DNA of 64,000 nt from an uncultured Muribaculaceae bacterium (lineage in GTDB: Bacteria > Bacteroidota > Bacteroidia > Bacteroidales > Muribaculaceae). Under the pieces are notes generated by a model. The model ran no database searches and was not told the origin of the DNA. It saw nothing but the letters and a program-made list of their open reading frames with translations. Both the position numbers and the translations under genes were made by a program. Location: the NCBI GenBank assembly GCA_910584125.1, contig CAJTXU010000002.1:60621-124620 (forward strand), read 5' to 3'. Shown here piece by piece: positions 59,190 through 64,000 of the stretch (the stretch's first letter is position 1; every line of letters starts with the position of its first letter).

Positions 59190-59205
59190 GTAAACGTCCC
59201 ACAAA
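59190..59205 (+). repeat. IS66 left terminal inverted repeat
   Basis: GTAAACGTCCCACAAA. Matches the right repeat except at position 13. A promoter (TTG 59211-59213, 20-base spacer, TAGTTTTG 59234-59241) follows directly and should drive tnpA. Confidence 0.88.
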
Positions 59206-59265
59206 CAGCCTTGCCTGATCGGCGGAGCGGTATTAGTTTTGCGGAACAACCCAAAAACATGGATT

Positions 59266-59613
59266 ATGACCGCAAAAGATTTCACAGAATTCCACACCCT
59301 TGTCGAGCAGTTCCAGGGAGAGATGTCGCTCAAGGAGATCTGTACGCAGGAAAGCGTCGACTACAGAAGCTACATCTCATGGCGTAAGCGCATGGGATAT
59401 TCCAAAAGCCGAAAAACAGCCGCGCCGGCCACAATGGTCGAGCTGGCGGTCACAGATCTTCCACCCATGCCGGCATCGGCGGGCAAGGCAAAGGTGCACA
59501 TCGAGTTTGAGAACGGCCTTGTCCTTGACCGGGAGGTCATGGAGGTGGAGAGGCTGATTGAGTTCCTTGACAAGATAAAGCCTGTTTTATGCTTGAACTG
59601 GACGACAATCTGA
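59266..59613 (+). CDS. tnpA: IS66 accessory protein TnpA
   Basis: 115 residues from ATG 59266. The N-terminal ~50 residues form the helix-turn-helix of IS66 TnpA: FTEFHTLVEQFQGEMSLKEICTQESVDYRSYISWRKRMGYS. The C-terminus is variable. It is needed with TnpB for full transposition in this family. Its end overlaps tnpB by 25 bases. Confidence 0.88.
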   Translation: MTAKDFTEFHTLVEQFQGEMSLKEICTQESVDYRSYISWRKRMGYSKSRKTAAPATMVELAVTDLPPMPASAGKAKVHIEFENGLVLDREVMEVERLIEFLDKIKPVLCLNWTTI

Positions 59614-59951
59614 GGTTCTATATCTTCAATGGGAATACGAATCTGCGTGGCGGATACATTCGCATGTGCGCCACCATCAGGGAAGAGATGAAGTCGGATC
59701 CGCGCGACAGCCGCAACGTCTATGTCTTCATCAACCGGAGCTGCACCATAATACGCATGCTGCACTATGAGCGTGGATTCTATGTGGTGTATGAGAAACG
59801 CCCCGAGAACGGACGCTTCAAAAGGCCTGTATACGACTCCGGAACCGGAAAATACAAAATCTCCTACGCGGATCTGGTCTGTCTCACAGAGGGACTGCGG
59901 CGCACCGAGATCAGGCTTCCCGAGGCGGGTGTGTATGGTGCAAAAGTTTGA
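59589..59951 (+). CDS. tnpB: IS66 accessory protein TnpB
   Basis: 120 residues. Family pattern: LRFYIFNGNTNLRGGYIRMCATIREEM (in place of the usual xxxDMRKGxxGL), RNVYVFINRSCTIIRMLHYERGFYVVYEKR and ISYADLVCLTEGL. The IS66 Orf2-like fold is intact. Co-transcribed with tnpA; 63 bases before tnpC. Confidence 0.9.
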   Translation: MLELDDNLRFYIFNGNTNLRGGYIRMCATIREEMKSDPRDSRNVYVFINRSCTIIRMLHYERGFYVVYEKRPENGRFKRPVYDSGTGKYKISYADLVCLTEGLRRTEIRLPEAGVYGAKV

Positions 59952-59978
59952 CATGCAGCAAATTAAATGGTTAAAATA

Positions 59979-60010
59979 TTTGCATATGTCATTGATTTTT
60001 TGTAAATTTG
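59979..60010 (+). promoter_or_regulatory. Promoter inside the IS for tnpC
   Basis: TTTG at 59979-59982, 20-base spacer, TAAATTTG at 60003-60010. It ends 4 bases before ATG 60015, so a transcript from it would be almost leaderless. Confidence 0.5.
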
Positions 60011-60014
60011 CATC

Positions 60015-61847
60015 ATGAAAACCAACCGTGCCGACATAGAATTCTACCGCGAGATGATGGAGCACTTTCAGGCTGAAAGCGCATCCAAGTCGGCACAGAT
60101 GCATGCCTTGCAGGACGAGATTGCGGCTCTGAGGCGGGAAAACTCCATGGCTGAGGAATCCCATCGCAAGGACATGGAGCTGTTGCGTCGGTCGCACCGC
60201 GAGGACATGGAGCGCCTCCGGAAGTCACATGCCGAGGACATGGAACGACTCAGGAAGTCATATGCCGAGGAGCTGGAGAAGATGCGGTTGTCGTTTGAGA
60301 AAAGACTCGACCATATGGCCGAGGCCAACGCGGGGCTGGCGACGCAGCTTGGCGATGCGCTGGCATCCGGAAAGCTCGCAAGAGCCAAGAAGTACGCGCG
60401 GTCATCCGAACAACGCAATCTGTTGAATAACCGTAGGGGAACAAACCGCGCGGAGGAGGAGAATGACTCGGACGGCACCCCGCCTGCCGACTCCGGCCAG
60501 CAGGACGCGGCAGGTGAGGAAAATACGAAATCCAAAAGCAATGCCAGGGCCAAAGGAAAGCCTGAAGGCAAGGCCCGCTTCGACGAGGTGGTGGAGCATT
60601 CGATGGAAGAGAATATGGTTCTTCCCGAAGGTGCGAGGCTTCTTCCGGGCGAGATGTGGTTCGAGGTGGTCGAATATATACCGGGACGTACCGTATGCCA
60701 CCGTTACCCGTACAGGCGCTATATTCTGGAGCTTGCTGAAGAGGCGGACAAAGAAGCCGTGTTCGGCGACACGCTGCCTTCCGGGATACGCGCCAGATGC
60801 CCGGTGGATGGCTGTATGCTGTCGGCGTCCATGATCGCTTTCATAATGACCCGGAGGTACGCCTACCATCTTCCTCAGAAACGTGTGAGGATGATGCTGC
60901 GGGACATGGGCGCGCACATACCGCGCACCACCCTCAACCGCTTTTACATGCAGAGTGCGGACGCATTGCTGGCCATGCTCGGGGAAACCTTCCGCGAGGA
61001 GATACGGCAAGGCCGGTATTTTATGATTGACGAGACCCTGCAGACGGTCGGCGTGGACAACGGAAAACTCGGGCGCAGATATCTGAACCGCTATCTCTGG
61101 GAGTTCTACAACAGGGAGAAAGGTCTGGTGGAATATGTCTATGAGGAGGGAAGCCGGGGGAGGAACGTACTGAAGTCATTCTTTGACGCTGATCCCCAGA
61201 CGCTGGACATGCTGATATCGTGCGACGGATACAATGCCTACCGGCTCTTCGACACCGACGAGTACCCCGGGGTGACTGCCGTCGGATGCTGGACACACGC
61301 GCGCCGGAACTTCATCGATGCGCTTCCCTCATGTCGCAAGCCATGCGAGGAGATGCTCTCCATGATAGGAAGCCTCTTTGAGAACGAGGAGGTATGCGCG
61401 GAACTGGGCTTTACGGACGACGACAGGCTTGCTTATCGCAACAAGCGCACAAAGCCCGTGCTCGACACGATAAAGGCTGCCGCCGACAGGATGTGGAACG
61501 ACCAGGGGCTTATGGCGGTCGGACTGCTCAAAAAAGCGGTGGCTTACCTCCGTAACCAATGGGCCCACCTGTCCAATATCCTGAAGTCAGGGGTCCCGGA
61601 GATATCAAACAACCTGTCCGAACAGCGGGTCAAGCCGATAAAGCTCTCGCTTAAGAACTGTCTCAACATCGGAAGTGAGGAAGCGGCAAAGAAACATGCT
61701 TTCATGCATTCTCTGGCCGAGAGCTGTCGGTTGTGCTCGGTAAACATCGCTGACTACTTCACGGATCTGTTCAGACATGCAAGGTCGGCTCTGTCGTCAG
61801 ATGACCTTCGAAGGTTGCTGCCCAACCATTACTCCGCAAAATGTTAA
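60015..61847 (+). CDS. tnpC: IS66-family transposase TnpC
   Basis: 610 residues, longer than the usual ~510. The N-terminal part is a coiled coil with five 11-residue repeats (starting at residues 49, 60, 71, 82, 93; SHxEDMERLRK consensus). A zinc-ribbon-like region and the DDE catalytic core follow: YFMIDETLQTVGVD (Asp), LISCDGYNAYRLFD (Asp) and ISNNLSEQRVKPIKLSLKN (Glu). It ends with the IS66 C-terminal domain (HAFMHSLAESCRLCSVNIADYFTDLF). Appears intact. Confidence 0.95.
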   Translation: MKTNRADIEFYREMMEHFQAESASKSAQMHALQDEIAALRRENSMAEESHRKDMELLRRSHREDMERLRKSHAEDMERLRKSYAEELEKMRLSFEKRLDHMAEANAGLATQLGDALASGKLARAKKYARSSEQRNLLNNRRGTNRAEEENDSDGTPPADSGQQDAAGEENTKSKSNARAKGKPEGKARFDEVVEHSMEENMVLPEGARLLPGEMWFEVVEYIPGRTVCHRYPYRRYILELAEEADKEAVFGDTLPSGIRARCPVDGCMLSASMIAFIMTRRYAYHLPQKRVRMMLRDMGAHIPRTTLNRFYMQSADALLAMLGETFREEIRQGRYFMIDETLQTVGVDNGKLGRRYLNRYLWEFYNREKGLVEYVYEEGSRGRNVLKSFFDADPQTLDMLISCDGYNAYRLFDTDEYPGVTAVGCWTHARRNFIDALPSCRKPCEEMLSMIGSLFENEEVCAELGFTDDDRLAYRNKRTKPVLDTIKAAADRMWNDQGLMAVGLLKKAVAYLRNQWAHLSNILKSGVPEISNNLSEQRVKPIKLSLKNCLNIGSEEAAKKHAFMHSLAESCRLCSVNIADYFTDLFRHARSALSSDDLRRLLPNHYSAKC

Positions 61848-61872
61848 AATCACTTCGTCTTCAAGAATTTTT

Positions 61873-62271
61873 TCAATGACGGGAAATATTAAAGTGGCCG
61901 AAACTTCGGCCACTTAAGAAAGTCATGCGCTTTTTGGGACGTTTACGTGCAATGCCCTCAAAATCCATGGGTAAAATCGCATCGCCATTCTTATCCATCA
62001 AGCCATATCTCTTGTGGATATATGATTTCGAGCCACCATCATTTGAAGGATAAGAGACAACTACATATCGCCCGACTCTAATAAGAGGCGTTGCCCAGTC
62101 GAAATCATCAAGCACAATCTCATATTTAGCCGGAACAATTATTTCTTTTTTGTTATCGACAAATCCAATTAGAGAGCCTTGCATGAACGGGATTAGTGCT
62201 CTCGTATCATGCTCAAAATTATGCTCCCTTGCGGAGAGAATTATGCGAGTTGCTTTATCTATTTTAGCCAT
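61873..62271 (-). pseudogene. WG-repeat protein truncated by the IS66 insertion
   Basis: 132 codons from ATG 62271. Residues 1-108 are host sequence: MAKIDKATRIILSAREHNFEHD and a WG-type repeat (GSLIGFVDNKKEIIVPAKYE, KRYGLMDKNGDAILPMDFEGI). From about residue 109 (RKRPKKRMTFLSGRSFGHFNISRH) the reading frame runs through the IS right end to a stop in IS sequence. The missing 3' part is not found on the left side of the IS. WG repeats usually occur several times, so at least half the protein is probably lost. AT-rich like its neighbours. Confidence 0.7.
61931..61946 (-). repeat. IS66 right terminal inverted repeat
   Basis: TTTTTGGGACGTTTAC, the reverse complement of the left end with one mismatch. 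It codes for part of the new tail of the interrupted WG-repeat gene. Confidence 0.88.
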
Positions 62272-62370
62272 TGTTTTACTCTCAATAAGTATTTATATAA
62301 TCCATGGATGCAATTATCATTGAGGCTTGACGTTTATTACGTTTAGCCAAAGCTGTAAACCCGATAAATA

Positions 62371-63009
62371 TTATTCTTCTATTGGATAAGTTGCGTCATA
62401 GATTTCTTGCAGGTTGACCCCGTTGAAGCTCCAGCGGGGAGTTGGCTGCACGCCATATTTGGAGTTGAGAAGTTTGGTCGTAACGGCAGTCAAAGACGTT
62501 TCTTCTCCGAGATATTCAACCTTTTTATCACTAATCACAGTAACAGAGACCGATGGGTCGGCATTGTAAGTAAGAATACTTCCAACAGGGATACCCATCT
62601 GGCTGAAATTAAGCGGTGGACGGTGTTTTGTCGCCTTGCTTTTGGAGGCTATATCGTCAGCATTGAGGTCATTGTTCATTTCATCGCTGACCTCAGTAGT
62701 AATTTCTTTTTCATTGAAGATTTCAAGAATGGCAATAGCCTGTTCCTTCTTGATTTGGAAAAATTCACGATTGACATTCAAACGGTTTGGTTCAAATGCC
62801 GTGTGAAGTGCTTTTTCAAGTTTTGCACAGTTACAAGCTTTTACCTCACAGGCATACTCTACATCAAACGGCACTGGTACGCCGGTTGTATAGAGTTCCT
62901 TTAGTCTTGCGTCGAGTTCGGGGCGTGTTGTCATGCCTATCTTTACGAGACCAGGCATTGCTCGGTTTGAAAGGACATATACGATGCCGATATGATTATC
63001 TTTAGCCAT
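62371..63009 (-). CDS. GIY-YIG (MUG113/T5orf172-type) protein with DUF4357-like C-terminus
   Basis: 212 residues. N-terminal GIY-YIG variant: GIVYVLSNRAMPGLVKIGMTTR, then LYTTGVPVPFDVEYACEV and EKALHTAFEPNRLNVNREFFQI, with the catalytic-type Glu/His/Arg pattern of the T5orf172 group. The C-terminal ~80 residues (HRPPLNFSQMGIPVGSILTYN, RWSFNGVNLQEIYDATY) resemble DUF4357, often attached to restriction or defence nucleases. It lies 13 bases after the deiminase-like gene, so they form a unit. AT-rich, probably acquired. Confidence 0.8.
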   Translation of the reverse strand: MAKDNHIGIVYVLSNRAMPGLVKIGMTTRPELDARLKELYTTGVPVPFDVEYACEVKACNCAKLEKALHTAFEPNRLNVNREFFQIKKEQAIAILEIFNEKEITTEVSDEMNNDLNADDIASKSKATKHRPPLNFSQMGIPVGSILTYNADPSVSVTVISDKKVEYLGEETSLTAVTTKLLNSKYGVQPTPRWSFNGVNLQEIYDATYPIEE

Positions 63010-63022
63010 TGCTGTTCAGTTA

Positions 63023-63931
63023 TTATTGTTTGATGTTCCAAGTGATACAGTGTAGAGCACCTCCACACTCTGCTATTTCTCGCATTTCAATATTGTCAAC
63101 GAGACAACCGGGATTGTATTTTTTGATTAAGTCTTTCACATAGTCATCACTGGGGAGATTGAAGGCCGGGATAAGTATCTTATTGCCGACTTGCAGATAG
63201 TTGATGTAAGCCCATGCGTATTTGTAAAATCCGGGGGCTCGGAGATTATCAGGAACAGCAATCAGATCGAGATAAAAATCTTTACCGAGAGCCTCAAATT
63301 GCGTAATGGTATCTTTCTTAGTCAATGGAGAGATTAAGGCGTAAGGCTTGTAGTCCCAGTTACGTCTTTGAAACTTGACCATTCCGTCAGAATGTCCGAA
63401 AACATCATCGCCATTAGGTTTCCACGGGATTATAATTGGAATAAGATTATCGAAATACTCCGATAGACGTTGCCTTAAAGCTGCCTTATCAGAATCTGAT
63501 TTACATCCGTTTTCATCGAAAATTTTATCGGTAAGGATGACATATTTGTCACAGATTACCACGTTCCCGCCATCGAGAACGACTTTTGAATCATTGAGTT
63601 TGTAAGGGAGTTGATTTTCCCTCCATACTTCTGATTGGACAGTGCGGAGGTCTCTGCCTTTCAAATGTTTCAGTCGCTCAATATATGGATATGCAGGTTC
63701 ATCATCAAGATAATCGGGATTATAGTTATAGCCCACAAATAACTTATCTTGAATTTGAATTGGCATATAATCCCGGCACCAAATATCCTTTGTCCCGTTG
63801 ATAATTCCATGGGGAATACACATTTCGTCTAATTTATCTATCAGGCGATGGTAGAAGTTCTCAAAATAGACTTCAAGTTTATCCGACAAATAGACAATGT
63901 CTGTATTCCAATCGTATATTTGTTTTATCAT
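63023..63931 (-). CDS. Agmatine deiminase-family protein
   Basis: 302 residues from ATG 63931; the frame stays open to 63988 but the extra residues do not look like the family. Guanidine-modifying core: KDIWCRDYMPI, VVLDGGNVVIC, the His in DVFGHSDGMVKF and the catalytic Cys in ECGGALHCITWNI. It should convert agmatine to N-carbamoylputrescine or act on a related guanidino or peptidyl-arginine substrate. It is shorter than standard AguA (~350) and AT-rich. It heads a unit with the GIY-YIG gene. Confidence 0.82.
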   Translation of the reverse strand: MIKQIYDWNTDIVYLSDKLEVYFENFYHRLIDKLDEMCIPHGIINGTKDIWCRDYMPIQIQDKLFVGYNYNPDYLDDEPAYPYIERLKHLKGRDLRTVQSEVWRENQLPYKLNDSKVVLDGGNVVICDKYVILTDKIFDENGCKSDSDKAALRQRLSEYFDNLIPIIIPWKPNGDDVFGHSDGMVKFQRRNWDYKPYALISPLTKKDTITQFEALGKDFYLDLIAVPDNLRAPGFYKYAWAYINYLQVGNKILIPAFNLPSDDYVKDLIKKYNPGCLVDNIEMREIAECGGALHCITWNIKQ

Positions 63932-64000
63932 TTGAGGTATCCGTGAAATATAGTACTCCCCGATTTTCGACAGGGGGTTAAACTTCAATAATTTTCAGAA

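Larger units (their letters stand above)
59190..61946 (+). mobile_element. IS66-family insertion sequence (2757 bp)
   Basis: Bounded by 16-bp inverted repeats that match at 15 of 16 positions and start GTAAACGTCCCA. Inside are the three standard IS66 genes tnpA, tnpB and tnpC in order. The flanking 8 bases (GCTGAATA left, GTGCAATG right) are not a duplication, so at least one side has been rearranged since insertion. The right end lies inside the minus-strand WG-repeat gene. Confidence 0.93.

Noticed and set aside
1..64000. tRNA, rRNA or riboswitch genes
   Set aside because: I found no cloverleaf, rRNA-like block or recognisable riboswitch in the intergenic regions; small RNAs without strong signatures could be missed.

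Overview
The window is a chromosomal segment of a member of the Bacteroidota, most likely order Bacteroidales and probably a Muribaculaceae-like gut bacterium. Support comes from sprA (the type IX secretion translocon), a type-3 ProS, DUF4293, DUF1599 and BT_3928-type proteins, a Bacteroidetes-style BamD and omega subunit, near absence of Shine-Dalgarno sequences, and many promoters of the TTTG / TAnnTTTG (-33/-7) kind. Most of the window is moderately GC-rich housekeeping sequence. Two stretches are clearly AT-richer and look acquired: 12.5-19.4 kb and 61.9-64 kb.

Layout. 1-2.8 kb (minus): 5' part of sprA, then ruvA. 3.1-6.9 kb (plus): a secreted protein with a type IX-like C-terminal domain, a small secreted protein, an M23 peptidase and a MerR-like regulator. 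6.9-9.7 kb (minus): a large FAD/Fe-S oxidoreductase. 9.8-12.4 kb: alaS. 12.5-19.0 kb (minus): a RiPP operon with a double-glycine precursor peptide, a radical SAM/SPASM maturase, an outer-membrane beta-barrel protein, a C39-peptidase ABC exporter and a truncated membrane-fusion protein. 19.5-22.3 kb (minus): flavodoxin/ferredoxin protein, holA, CPBP protease. 22.6-30.7 kb (plus): mreB-mreC-mreD-mrdA-rodA, then tgt and an LptF/G permease. 30.7-36.2 kb (minus): WG-repeat protein, folK, phosphoesterase, acyltransferase, RluD-type synthase, PASTA protein. 36.4-40.6 kb (plus): bamD, omega subunit, ATP-grasp-like protein, DUF2520, KdsC-like phosphatase, maf. Then ROK kinase (minus), dapA and dnaG (plus, split by an 11-A run), miaA, a membrane protein, a DPP-IV-like peptidase, proS and DUF4293 (minus), DUF1599 and BT_3928-like (plus), rlmH and an M16 peptidase (minus), DUF2156 and a polyprenol-phosphate mannosyltransferase (plus). 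An IS66-family element (59190-61946) follows, then an AT-rich block with a WG-repeat gene cut by the IS, a GIY-YIG protein and an agmatine deiminase-like enzyme.

The most interesting system is the RiPP operon. Its mature precursor has a GG cleavage site followed by a glycine-rich core with three CxC units (CHC, CYC, CFC), two of them followed by an identical GGAGM. The maturase would install crosslinks and the C39 exporter would cut the leader and move the product out. The HlyD-type adaptor survives only as its N-terminal anchor, and a TonB-plug/barrel protein is embedded in the operon, so how the product crosses the outer membrane is open. Other notable items are the A11 tract splitting dnaG, two arrays of the same 9-bp unit lying directly after the stop codons of unrelated genes, a 14-bp perfect hairpin at the start of the radical SAM gene, and the IS66 copy with no target duplication that has replaced the end of a WG-repeat gene.
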